Positions 1 to 7,904 of a DNA stretch of 37,344 nt are shown here, piece after piece. Position 1 is the stretch's first letter; each line of letters opens with the position of its first letter. Both the position numbers and the translations under genes were made by a program. Below the pieces are notes generated by a model. It had not been told where the DNA came from. It searched no databases and saw only the letters and a list, made by a program, of their open reading frames with translations. Source of the DNA: Oscillospiraceae bacterium (GTDB taxonomy: Bacteria > Bacillota > Clostridia > Oscillospirales > CAG-272); contig SVSM01000001.1 in the NCBI GenBank assembly GCA_015064295.1, positions 81,668-119,011 of the forward strand. Reading direction: 5' to 3'.

Positions 1-19
1 TATCACAAGAGGCATAATC

Positions 20-66
20 CCGCAAGATGCTACGTAAAAAATCACCGAAAACCCTATATCTTGCGG
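20..66. repeat. 9-bp inverted repeat in the xpt upstream region
   Basis: Positions 20-28 (ccgcaagat) are exactly complementary to 58-66 (atcttgcgg), with a 29-base AT-rich interior. The repeat lies about 70 bases upstream of the xpt -35 box and so outside the predicted transcript. It could be an operator, or the base of an RNA hairpin belonging to a gene off the left edge. No U-tract follows on either strand, so it is not a standard terminator. The rest of 1-136 is AT-rich, without a convincing ORF. Confidence 0.4.
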
Positions 67-136
67 TCGGAACAAAAAAATCCCCCACAAATAGGAAATT
101 TTCGTCACTTTTTTTACGAATAATCGACATTTAGGA

Positions 137-165
137 TTGACAAAAAAGTAAAAAAGTTGTAAAAT
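137..165 (+). promoter_or_regulatory. Sigma-A promoter of the xpt-nucleoside transporter operon
   Basis: TTGACA (137-142), a 17-base spacer and TAAAAT (160-165) match the sigma-A consensus closely. The expected start of transcription is near 172, giving a leader of about 60 bases before the xpt ATG at 235. That leader is too short for, and lacks the conserved core of, the guanine/xanthine riboswitches often found before xpt in Firmicutes. Confidence 0.85.
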
Positions 166-234
166 AAATGCGATGTTTGTTTGTCGTGCTGTCCTTTTAC
201 CGTTCCGCTCGGCGTTTTTATTTTGGAGGTTCGT

Positions 235-804
235 ATGAAGCTGCTGGAAGATCGCATTTTGAAAGACGGAAAGGTTCTCGGCGGCGACGTCCTGAAGGTG
301 GATTCCTTCCTCAACCATCAGATCGACGTCCCCTTTCTCTGCGAGCTGGGAAAGGAGCTTCACCGATTATACGAGGGAGCCGGCGTGAACAAGGTTCTGA
401 CCATTGAAGCATCGGGCATCGGTATCGCCTGCATCACGGCACAGTATTTCGGATGTCCCGTGGTCTTTGCCAAAAAGGCCAAGACCTCTAACATTGCCGA
501 CGATCTCTATTCGGCGCAGGTCCATTCCTATACCCACGGCGTGACCAACAACATCGTGGTGTCAAGATCCTATCTTTCACCGGAGGACCGCGTGCTCATC
601 ATCGACGATTTCCTTGCCAACGGTTGCGCCCTTGAGGGTCTGACCGAGGTCTGCCAACAGGCGGGTGCCACCGTCGTGGGCTGCGGCATCGTGGTGGAAA
701 AGCAGTACCAGGGCGGCGGGGACAAGCTTCGCCGGAGCGGCATCCGCGTGGAGTCCCTGGCCAAGATTGCTGCCATGACGGACGGTCGCATTACCTTTTG
801 TTAA
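235..804 (+). CDS. xpt: Xanthine phosphoribosyltransferase
   Basis: A cytosolic purine-salvage enzyme that converts xanthine plus PRPP to XMP and pyrophosphate. The 189-residue product has the length and sequence of the Xpt family. It begins MKLLEDRILKDGKVLGGDVLKV, as that family does, and contains the PRPP-binding loop VLIIDDFLANGCAL around residues 122-135. An in-frame ATG lies upstream at 181, but ATG 235 is preferred because TTTGGAGG sits five bases before it and it matches the usual family N-terminus. It is the first gene of an operon with a BMP-type nucleoside transporter (62 bases to the next ATG, no terminator), which fits uptake and salvage of purines. Identification is secure. Discrimination from hypoxanthine/guanine enzymes rests on family resemblance. 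Confidence 0.95.
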   Translation: MKLLEDRILKDGKVLGGDVLKVDSFLNHQIDVPFLCELGKELHRLYEGAGVNKVLTIEASGIGIACITAQYFGCPVVFAKKAKTSNIADDLYSAQVHSYTHGVTNNIVVSRSYLSPEDRVLIIDDFLANGCALEGLTEVCQQAGATVVGCGIVVEKQYQGGGDKLRRSGIRVESLAKIAAMTDGRITFC

Positions 805-865
805 TATCGGATCCAAGAAGAGTCCATCTTCTGAATCATAAATTATTTTTTTGGAGGAACAGACA

Positions 866-2140
866 ATGTCCAAGAGAATCCTTTCGCTCCTGATCGCACT
901 TGTCATGATGGTAGGCGTTGCCGTAATGGCTACCTCCTGCACCCCTGACAAGCCCAACACCAATGGCAACAATACTCCCGCCGGCTCCGAGTCCGGCACC
1001 GGTGATACCGTTGAAATCCCTGCTGATTTCAAGCTTGGCGTCATCCTGCTTCACGATGAAAACTCCACCTACGACCTGAACTTCATCAACGGCGTTCTCG
1101 CCGCCAAGGAAGCCCTCGGCCTTTCCGACGCACAGGTCATCATGAAGAGAAACATCCCCGAGTCCAACGACTGCTACGAGGCCGCTCTCGACCTGGTTGA
1201 CGAGGGCTGCGACGTGATCTTCGCCAACAGCTTCGGTCACGAGTCCCACATCCTCAAGGCCGCCAAGGAAACCCCTGACGTTGAGTTCTGCCACGCTACC
1301 GGCACCATGGCTCACACCGAAAAGCTTGCCAACTTCCACAACGCCTTCGCTTCCATCTACGAGGGCCGCTTCCTTGCCGGTGTTGCTGCCGGTATGAAGC
1401 TCAACGAGATGATCACCGCCGGTACCATCACCGCCGAGCAGGCTAAGATGGGCTACGTCGGTGCCTTCACCTACGCTGAGGTTATCTCCGGTTACACCTC
1501 CTTCTATCTCGGCGCCAAGTCGGTATGCCCCTCCGTTACCATGGAGGTTCAGTTCACCGGCAGCTGGTACGACGAGAACGCTGAAAAGAGCGCCGCTAAC
1601 GCCCTCATCGCCAACAACTGCGTTCTGATCAGCCAGCACGCTGACTCCATGGGTGCTCCCTCCGCTTGCGAAGAGAAGGGTATCCCCAACGTTTCCTACA
1701 ACGGAAGCACCGCCGAGCACTGCCCCAACACCTTCATCGTTTCCTCCAGAATCGATTGGGCTCCTTACTTCAAGTATATCTGCGAGACCGCCGCTAAGGG
1801 TGGAACCATTGCCACCGACTGGACCGGCACCATCGCTACCGGCTCTGTCGTTCTGACCGATCTTGGCCCCAACGCTCCCGCTGACGGCACCGCCGCTAAG
1901 CTGGAAGAGATCAAGACCGCCCTCCAGAACGGTACCATCAACGTTTTCGACACTGCTAACTTCAAGGTTAAAGGCGAGACCCTCACCTCCTACAAGGCTG
2001 ACGTCGACACCGACGCTGCTTACGAGAAGGATACCGAGGTTATCGAAAACGGTGTCTTCTTCGAGTCCAAGTTCCGCTCGGCTCCTTACTTCGATATTCA
2101 GATCGACGGTATCACCCTGCTGAATACCAACTTCGGCTAA
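866..2140 (+). CDS. BMP-family (PnrA-like) nucleoside-binding lipoprotein
   Basis: The substrate-binding lipoprotein of an ABC importer, anchored outside the membrane. The 424-residue protein has a lysine/arginine start, a hydrophobic signal segment and the lipobox-like MATSC, with Cys at about residue 26. A Thr/Gly/Asn-rich linker follows, and then a BMP-type periplasmic-binding fold with DVIFANSFGHESHILKAAKE. ATG 866 is chosen over TTG 851 because TTGGAGGAAC lies just ahead of it and the signal peptide then begins normally. BMP proteins such as PnrA of Treponema and the NupN/BmpA group bind purine nucleosides. The ligand here is inferred from that and from the xpt neighbour. Codon use is strongly biased, as expected of a highly expressed gene. 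A strong hairpin follows the stop codon. Confidence 0.9.
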   Translation: MSKRILSLLIALVMMVGVAVMATSCTPDKPNTNGNNTPAGSESGTGDTVEIPADFKLGVILLHDENSTYDLNFINGVLAAKEALGLSDAQVIMKRNIPESNDCYEAALDLVDEGCDVIFANSFGHESHILKAAKETPDVEFCHATGTMAHTEKLANFHNAFASIYEGRFLAGVAAGMKLNEMITAGTITAEQAKMGYVGAFTYAEVISGYTSFYLGAKSVCPSVTMEVQFTGSWYDENAEKSAANALIANNCVLISQHADSMGAPSACEEKGIPNVSYNGSTAEHCPNTFIVSSRIDWAPYFKYICETAAKGGTIATDWTGTIATGSVVLTDLGPNAPADGTAAKLEEIKTALQNGTINVFDTANFKVKGETLTSYKADVDTDAAYEKDTEVIENGVFFESKFRSAPYFDIQIDGITLLNTNFG

Positions 2141-2158
2141 TACCACACCAGCTTCGTC

Positions 2159-2199
2159 AAACGGAATCGTCGGAGGGTCTCCCTCCGACCATTCCGTTT
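2159..2199 (+). promoter_or_regulatory. Large intra-operon hairpin after the binding-protein gene
   Basis: Outer arms at 2159-2167 and 2191-2199 and inner arms at 2169-2177 and 2181-2189 pair perfectly, with one C-C mismatch between them and a three-base loop. The downstream sequence tttctttcaaattt gives only an interrupted U-tract. The likely roles are to protect the upstream lipoprotein message from 3' decay and to terminate part of the transcription, so that binding protein exceeds membrane components. This arrangement is known in other ABC operons; here it is inferred. Confidence 0.75.
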
Positions 2200-2237
2200 C
2201 TTTCAAATTTCCCTGCATTTTGCTATGGAGGTACGGC

Positions 2238-3809
2238 GTGAACGCACAAGAAAGCAAGGCCATTGCCCTTGAAATGAAAAACGTATCCAAGCGTTTCGGC
2301 AGTGTCGTGGCCAACAAGAACGTGGATCTGACCGTCTATCACGGAGAGATCCTTGCGATCCTTGGTGAAAACGGTTGCGGCAAAACGACGCTGATGAATA
2401 TGATCTCCGGTATCTATTATCCCGATGAGGGACAGGTGTTTGTAGACGGCCAAGAGGTCGTGATCAAATCCCCGAAGGATGCCTTCCGCCACAAGATCGG
2501 CATGATCCATCAGCACTTCAAGCTGGTCGATCTCTTTACCGCTACCGAGAACATCATCCTCGGCCTGAAGGAAGAGGGAAGAGTTTCGATGGCCGGCGCC
2601 GAGCAGCGCGTTCGGGAGATCGCCGATCGCTACGGCTTCCATATCGATCCCAAAAAGAAGATCTACGAGATGTCGGTCTCGGAAAAGCAAACGGTGGAGA
2701 TCATCAAGGTGCTTTACCGCAACGCCGATATTCTCATTCTCGACGAACCGACCGCCGTTCTCACGCCTCAGGAGACCGAAAAGCTCTTTGCGGTGCTCCG
2801 CCGTATGCGGGACGACGGTAAATCGGTCATTATTATCACTCACAAGCTTCACGAGGTCCTGTCGCTGACTGACCGCGTGGCAGTGCTTCGCCGCGGTGAG
2901 CATATCGCCACTGTCAACACGGCGGAGACCAATGAAAACGAGCTGACCGAAATGATGGTCGGCAAGAAAATTGCCTTGAATATTCATCGCTCCGACCCTA
3001 AGGACGTCTGCGACCGCCTCGTGGTCTCTCACGTCAACTGCGTCGGTGCCGATGGGATCAAGCTGCTGGACGACGTTTCCTTTACCGCCAGAGCCGGAGA
3101 GATCCTGGGCATTGCCGGTATTGCGGGAAGCGGTCAGCGAGAGCTGCTGGAATCCATTGCAGGCCTTCAGCACCTGGACAGCGGTGAGATCGTCTATCAC
3201 AACCCCAAAAACGGAGAAGCCGTGAACCTGCGGGACAAAACGCCCCTGCAGATCCGCGAGCTGGGTGTCCGCCTTTCCTTCGTGCCGGAGGACCGCCTCG
3301 GCATGGGTCTGGTGGGCAACATGGACATCACCGATAATATGATGCTCCGCAGCTATCGCAAGGGCCACTCCCTGTTCTTAGATCGAAAGAAGCCTCGCAA
3401 TCTTGCCGAGGATATTATAAAGAGCTTAGAGATCGTCACGCCCGGTACCACTACTCCCGTTCGCCGTCTGTCGGGCGGTAACGTGCAGAAGGTGCTGGTG
3501 GGCCGTGAGATCGCCTCCTCCCCCGCCGTCCTGATGGCGGCCTATCCCGTGCGGGGACTGGATATCAACTCGTCCTACGCCATCTATAATTTGCTGAATA
3601 CCCAGAAGGAAAACGGTACCGCCGTGATCTTCGTGGGCGAGGACCTTGACGTCCTCATCGAGCTCTGCGACCGCATTCTGGTCATCAACTCCGGTGCCGT
3701 GACCGGCATCGTGGACGGCCGCACCGCCCGTAAGGAGGAGCTTGGCTTGCTGATGACCAAAACCAGAACCGAATGTGAGGAGGTGACCGACGGTGACGGC
3801 AACGAATAA
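2238..3809 (+). CDS. Nucleoside ABC importer ATPase with two fused nucleotide-binding domains
   Basis: This protein energises the importer at the inner face of the membrane. It is 523 residues with two tandem ABC domains, like YufO/NupO and the sugar ATPase RbsA. Domain 1 has Walker A GENGCGKTT (residues 43-51), a diverged signature (MSVSEKQTVEI) and Walker B ILILDEPTAVLT. Domain 2 is degenerate in the way usual for this family: GIAGSGQREL replaces Walker A, signature RLSGGNVQKV is intact, and AAYPVRGLD stands where the Walker B DEPT would be. GTG 2238 is chosen because GGAGG (2228-2232) precedes it by five bases. The TTG at 2220 has no such site. It overlaps the next gene by 17 bases, so translation is probably coupled. 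Confidence 0.92.
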   Translation: MNAQESKAIALEMKNVSKRFGSVVANKNVDLTVYHGEILAILGENGCGKTTLMNMISGIYYPDEGQVFVDGQEVVIKSPKDAFRHKIGMIHQHFKLVDLFTATENIILGLKEEGRVSMAGAEQRVREIADRYGFHIDPKKKIYEMSVSEKQTVEIIKVLYRNADILILDEPTAVLTPQETEKLFAVLRRMRDDGKSVIIITHKLHEVLSLTDRVAVLRRGEHIATVNTAETNENELTEMMVGKKIALNIHRSDPKDVCDRLVVSHVNCVGADGIKLLDDVSFTARAGEILGIAGIAGSGQRELLESIAGLQHLDSGEIVYHNPKNGEAVNLRDKTPLQIRELGVRLSFVPEDRLGMGLVGNMDITDNMMLRSYRKGHSLFLDRKKPRNLAEDIIKSLEIVTPGTTTPVRRLSGGNVQKVLVGREIASSPAVLMAAYPVRGLDINSSYAIYNLLNTQKENGTAVIFVGEDLDVLIELCDRILVINSGAVTGIVDGRTARKEELGLLMTKTRTECEEVTDGDGNE

Positions 3810-4908
3810 AAAAGCGGCAAAGCAACGCGAACCCCTTTTCCACGTGGCAAAGCGTGACGCCGTTCCCCTTTGGAAATCCCTTCTGATCCGTTTGGTCGCT
3901 TTGGCTCTGGCGTTCCTGTTCTGCGGTCTTTTGACCTTTCTCATTACCCGCCACAGTCCCCTTGAGCTGTACGAATCCATGTTCCTCGACGTCTTCCGTA
4001 CCTCTCGCCGCGTCTGGAAAATGATCAAGGATATTGCGGTGCTTCTGTGTATCTCCTTGGCGGTGACCCCGGCCTTCCGGATGCGTTTCTGGAACATCGG
4101 TGCCGAGGGACAGGTGCTGGTGGGATGTCTTGCCACCACGGCCTGTATGTACTACCTCGGTGGGAAGGTCCCCGATCACCTGCTGATCCCCATTATGCTG
4201 GTTTCAGCTTTGATCAGCGGTGCGGTGTGGGGGCTGATCCCCGCCGTCTTCAAGGCCAAATGGAATACCAACGAAACGCTGTTCACCCTCATGATGAACT
4301 ACATCGCCACCTATCTTGTGGCCTATTTCCTCCTGGTCTGGACCCCCGACGGCTCCAGTACGCTCCCCCGTCTTCAGCACGGCCACCTGCCGGTGTTCTT
4401 TGACAACGACTATGCCTTGATCGTTATGGTGGTGGTGGCTCTGACGCTTTTGATGTACGTTTACCTCTATTACAGTAAGCAGGGCTACGAGATCTCAGTG
4501 GTGGGTGAAAGTGAAAACACCGCCCGCTACGTGGGCATCAGCGTGCCTCGCGTCATCATCCGCACCATGCTGGTGTCGGGCGCCGTTTGCGGCCTGGCCG
4601 GATTCCTGATCGTAGGCGGCCTTGACCATTCCATTACCACCGAATCGGCAGGAGGACGGGGCTTCACCGCCATTATGGTCTCCTGGCTTGCCAAGTTTAA
4701 TCCTATCCTGATGGTGGCGACCTCCTTCCTTCTGATCTTCCTCGATCACGGCGCCGCCCGTATGTCTCAGGACTTCGGCATGAGCGACGCGTTCCCCAAG
4801 GTCATTACGGGTATTATCCTGTTTTTCGTTATCGGCTGTGAGTTCTTTATCAACTACCGTCTCGTGTTCCGTACCAAGGCTTCCGCAAAGAGGGAGGAGA
4901 AGGCATGA
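3793..4908 (+). CDS. Nucleoside ABC importer permease, first subunit
   Basis: A 371-residue integral membrane protein of the branched-chain-amino-acid/BMP permease class (YufP-like), with about eight to ten hydrophobic helices. It has the family's conserved FWNIGAEGQVLVG near residue 97 and the cytoplasmic loop SVVGESENTARYVGIS, which docks onto the ATPase. It starts at GTG 3793, nine bases after AGGAGG (3778-3783), inside the end of the ATPase gene. It ends in a four-base ATGA overlap with the second permease. The charged N-terminus ahead of the first helix is somewhat long but normal for this class. Together with the next gene it forms the transmembrane channel. Confidence 0.9.
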   Translation: MTATNKKAAKQREPLFHVAKRDAVPLWKSLLIRLVALALAFLFCGLLTFLITRHSPLELYESMFLDVFRTSRRVWKMIKDIAVLLCISLAVTPAFRMRFWNIGAEGQVLVGCLATTACMYYLGGKVPDHLLIPIMLVSALISGAVWGLIPAVFKAKWNTNETLFTLMMNYIATYLVAYFLLVWTPDGSSTLPRLQHGHLPVFFDNDYALIVMVVVALTLLMYVYLYYSKQGYEISVVGESENTARYVGISVPRVIIRTMLVSGAVCGLAGFLIVGGLDHSITTESAGGRGFTAIMVSWLAKFNPILMVATSFLLIFLDHGAARMSQDFGMSDAFPKVITGIILFFVIGCEFFINYRLVFRTKASAKREEKA

Positions 4909-5888
4909 ATATCTGGAAGTATATCTTTGAATATTTGATGCAGGCCATTCCTCTTGGCATGACCTTCGTGTACGGCTCCGTCGGTGAGATCCTCACCGAG
5001 AAGGCCGGACACCTGAATCTGGGTATCCCCGGTATTATGTGTGTCGGTGCGGCGGGCGGTTGTACGGCGCTTCAGTACCTGATGCCGGGCGGCGTGCCTG
5101 CGGTACACCCCGTTTTGGTGGTGATTCTCGGCATTTTAGCCTCCTTCCTTGCGGCAGGACTGGTTGGATTGCTTTACAGCTTCCTCACCGTTACCCTGAA
5201 GGCCAATCAGAACGTGACGGGACTGACCATCACCATCTTCGGCGTCGGTGCCATGAAGCATCTCATGGTAGGCCTCAAGGGCAGCACCTATCTGAAGGCA
5301 CTCCCCTACTTCCGCTATCCCTTTTCCCAGGCAGAGCAGGGAACGCTGCTCCGCTCCATGCAGCTTTGCGGCGTGATGCTCTTTTTGGCGATTATCATTG
5401 CGCTGGTATCGTCTTACGTGCTGAATCGGACCAGGGTCGGCTTGCATCTGCGTGCCGTGGGTGAGAACCCCGCCACCGCCGACGCCGTCGGCATCAACGT
5501 GACGGCCTATAAGTATTGGGCTACCTGCATCGGAAGCGGCATTGCGGGCCTTGGCGGTCTCTTCTACGTAATGGATTACTCCGGGTCTCCCGAAGCGTAT
5601 AAGAGCATTGAGCCTCTGGGCTGGCTCTCCATCGCGCTGGTCATCTTCGCTCTGTGGCGTCCCCATCTCAGCGTTCTTGGCTCCATCATCTTTGGCGCGC
5701 TCTTCGTTGCCGGCTATTATATCCCCACCATTCCCGGTGTTAAGCTGAGTATGTCCTTTACTCCCCTTCTGAAGATGCTTCCTTATATTGTGACGATGAT
5801 CGTTCTCATCGTTTCCAGCATCCGCAATAAGCGGGAAAACCAACCGCCTTCCGGCCTCGGTGTCAATTATTACCGAGAGGAACGATAA
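4905..5888 (+). CDS. Nucleoside ABC importer permease, second subunit
   Basis: The partner permease (YufQ-like), 327 residues and highly hydrophobic. It carries the family motifs GEILTEKAGHLNLGIPGIM near the N-terminus and HLRAVGENPATADAVGIN around residues 183-200, the coupling-helix loop. The ATG overlaps the previous stop codon, and GGGAGGAG lies just upstream. It closes the operon: a strong intrinsic terminator begins eight bases after the stop. With the lipoprotein, twin ATPase and first permease it makes a complete importer. Nucleosides are the likely cargo because of BMP homology and the adjacent xpt. Confidence 0.9.
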   Translation: MNIWKYIFEYLMQAIPLGMTFVYGSVGEILTEKAGHLNLGIPGIMCVGAAGGCTALQYLMPGGVPAVHPVLVVILGILASFLAAGLVGLLYSFLTVTLKANQNVTGLTITIFGVGAMKHLMVGLKGSTYLKALPYFRYPFSQAEQGTLLRSMQLCGVMLFLAIIIALVSSYVLNRTRVGLHLRAVGENPATADAVGINVTAYKYWATCIGSGIAGLGGLFYVMDYSGSPEAYKSIEPLGWLSIALVIFALWRPHLSVLGSIIFGALFVAGYYIPTIPGVKLSMSFTPLLKMLPYIVTMIVLIVSSIRNKRENQPPSGLGVNYYREER

Positions 5889-5895
5889 GGAAAAG

Positions 5896-5930
5896 GCACT
5901 TACGGAATCTCCGTAAGTGCTTTTTGCGTT
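5896..5930 (+). terminator. Intrinsic terminator of the nucleoside importer operon
   Basis: An 11-bp perfect stem (5896-5906 with 5910-5920) has a three-base loop and is followed by TTTTTGCGTTTTTT. It ends the xpt-permease transcript just ahead of the dxs promoter. Confidence 0.93.
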
Positions 5931-5942
5931 TTTTACGATTTC

Positions 5943-5971
5943 ATGACTTGTTCACGAATGGATGCTATAAT
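5943..5971 (+). promoter_or_regulatory. Extended -10 promoter of dxs
   Basis: TATAAT (5966-5971) is preceded by TGC, an extended -10 element. Seventeen bases upstream is ATGACT (5943-5948), a partial -35 match. It lies immediately after the previous operon's terminator. Confidence 0.75.
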
Positions 5972-6002
5972 AAACCTAACGTCAATCGAAGAAGGAACCG
6001 TT

Positions 6003-7853
6003 ATGGGAAACTATGACCTTTTGCAACAAGTGAATCGGCCCGAGGACGTCAAGGGACTGGATGAAAAGGCCACGAGGCAGCTCTGCACGGAGATCCGGGC
6101 GTATCTCTGCGAAACGGTGCTGAAGACCGGCGGACACCTTGCCTCCAACCTGGGCGTGGTGGAGCTGACGGTGGCCCTGCATCGTATCTTCGATTTTTCG
6201 AGGGATCATCTGATCTTTGACGTGGGGCATCAATGCTATACTCACAAGCTGCTGACGGGGCGGAGGGAGCGGTTTTCCACCCTTCGTCAGCGGGGAGGCC
6301 TGTCGGGCTTTACCAAGCGGGCGGAAAGTGACTACGATTGCTTCGGTGCCGGACACAGCAGCACCTCGGTTTCGGCTGCTATCGGCTTTGCCGAGGCGGA
6401 GCGGCTGCGGGGCTCCGATGCCTATACCGTAGCGGTGCTGGGAGACGGTGCCTTTACGGGAGGCATGATCCACGAGGCGCTGAACAACTGTCGGCGGGAT
6501 CTTAGGCTTATCATTATCCTGAATGAAAATGAAATGTCGATCTCCCGCAACACCGGTGCCTTCGCGGGGCTGATCGCCAGGATCCGAACCTCCAAGGGCT
6601 ATTACCGCACGAAACGCCGTACCGTGAAGGTCATTAAGAAGCTTCCGCTGATCGGCGAGCCCCTCTTCCGCGGCATCCGCCATCTGAAGCAGAGCATCAA
6701 GGACCGTCTGTTCAAGAGCAACTATTTTGAGGATCTGGGGCTCTATTACCTCGGTCCCGCCGATGGAAACGATCTGGTGAAGGTGGAACGGCTTCTTCGC
6801 GAGGCGATCAACGCAGGACAGAGCACCGTCATTCATCTCCGTACCGTCAAGGGCAAGGGATACCCTCCTGCCGAGGCCGACCCCGGTGCCTATCACGGCG
6901 TGTCACCGAGACAAAAAAATACCGAGCGTAATTTCTCCTCCGAGATGGGTGAAATTTTGACCGAGCTTGCCGAGGAGGATCCTCGCGTCTGCGCCGTTAC
7001 GGCGGCTATGGCCGACGGAACCGGCCTTGGCGCCTTCCGTGAGGCAGTTCCCGCACGCTTTTTTGACGTGGGGATCGCCGAGGAGCACGCTCTTACCTTT
7101 TCGGCGGGCCTGGCGGCCAACGGCTTCAAGCCCTATTTTGCCGTTTATTCCTCCTTCCTTCAGCGAGGATACGATAACGTGATCCACGACATTGCCCTGC
7201 AGAACCTGCCGGTTACGCTTTTGATCGACCGCGCGGGGCTCAGCGGTGGCGACGGCCCCACCCATCACGGTATTTTCGACGTGGCCTTTCTTTCCCAGAT
7301 CCCCAATATGGAGATCTTTACGCCATCCACCTTTACCTCTCTGCGGGAAGCGCTGACGCAGTCGCTTGTAGCAGATCATCCCGTTGCCATTCGTTATGCC
7401 AACGGCGGTGACTGTGAAGAGGCGGCAAGACGCTTTTGCCGTGGTGCGGCGGAGGTTCATGCCGATTTTGAGGAGGGGGCGGCACTTGATTACGTGATCG
7501 TGACCTACGGAAGGATCGTGACCGAGGCCATGGCGGCCTGTGACCGACAAAATGAAAGGGCTCCCGCCTCCTGCGGCGTGATCCTGCTGGAGAAGCTGAA
7601 GCCCTACGGCCCCATCGCCGATCAGATCCACGCCATGCTTCCTCCTTCCGCAAAAACCGTCGTGTTTTTGGAGGAGGGCATTCGCAACGGTGGCGCCGGT
7701 ATGATCCTGGGAGAGCGGCTTAACCTGCCTGACGGTTGTGTGTACCGGCACCTCGCTGTCGACGACGTATTTGATACCGAAAGAGCTACCGGTAATCTGT
7801 ATGCCGATTTTGGTATCGGTCGGGAAGACGTGCTGGCGGTGATGAACGAATAA
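6003..7853 (+). CDS. dxs: 1-deoxy-D-xylulose-5-phosphate synthase
   Basis: A cytosolic thiamine-diphosphate enzyme that condenses pyruvate with glyceraldehyde 3-phosphate to DXP. This is the first step of the MEP isoprenoid pathway and also feeds thiamine and pyridoxal synthesis. The 616 residues match the family length. Visible features are GGHLASNLGVVELT (43-56), the ThDP/Mg motif GDGAFTGG (147-154), the catalytic-Glu region DVGIAEEHAL near 355-364, and LSGGDGPTHHG of the pyrimidine domain. An in-frame ATG at 5943 lies within the promoter. ATG 6003 follows GAAGGAA and gives the normal N-terminus. The gene is monocistronic between two terminators. Confidence 0.97.
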   Translation: MGNYDLLQQVNRPEDVKGLDEKATRQLCTEIRAYLCETVLKTGGHLASNLGVVELTVALHRIFDFSRDHLIFDVGHQCYTHKLLTGRRERFSTLRQRGGLSGFTKRAESDYDCFGAGHSSTSVSAAIGFAEAERLRGSDAYTVAVLGDGAFTGGMIHEALNNCRRDLRLIIILNENEMSISRNTGAFAGLIARIRTSKGYYRTKRRTVKVIKKLPLIGEPLFRGIRHLKQSIKDRLFKSNYFEDLGLYYLGPADGNDLVKVERLLREAINAGQSTVIHLRTVKGKGYPPAEADPGAYHGVSPRQKNTERNFSSEMGEILTELAEEDPRVCAVTAAMADGTGLGAFREAVPARFFDVGIAEEHALTFSAGLAANGFKPYFAVYSSFLQRGYDNVIHDIALQNLPVTLLIDRAGLSGGDGPTHHGIFDVAFLSQIPNMEIFTPSTFTSLREALTQSLVADHPVAIRYANGGDCEEAARRFCRGAAEVHADFEEGAALDYVIVTYGRIVTEAMAACDRQNERAPASCGVILLEKLKPYGPIADQIHAMLPPSAKTVVFLEEGIRNGGAGMILGERLNLPDGCVYRHLAVDDVFDTERATGNLYADFGIGREDVLAVMNE

Positions 7854-7855
7854 GA

Positions 7856-7887
7856 AAAACGCGACCATCTTCGGAAGGTCGCGTTTT
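7856..7887. terminator. Bidirectional terminator between dxs and the EamA gene
   Basis: The stem pairs 7856-7866 with 7877-7887 (aaaacgcgacc / ggtcgcgtttt), and the apex contains a cTTCGg tetraloop. The A-rich left arm and T-rich right arm provide a U-tract in both directions. It serves the convergent dxs and the EamA-ending operon. Confidence 0.88.
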
Positions 7888-7904
7888 GATGTTGTGACGA
7901 CGTA

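Noticed and set aside
68..124. Two PurBox-like strings (68-76 and 116-124) upstream of xpt
   Set aside because: Each matches only about seven of nine positions, and their spacing of about 48 bp is unlike the usual 16-17 bp pair.
2149..2200. Reading the hairpin at 2159-2199 as a full terminator ending the operon
   Set aside because: The U-tract is interrupted, and the following ATPase and permease genes have no visible promoter of their own and complete the same transporter.
836..2317. A 493-codon minus-strand ORF across the BMP lipoprotein gene
   Set aside because: It is the shadow of a strongly codon-biased gene. The translation is Gly/Val-rich with no known motif, and it runs through the operon hairpin.
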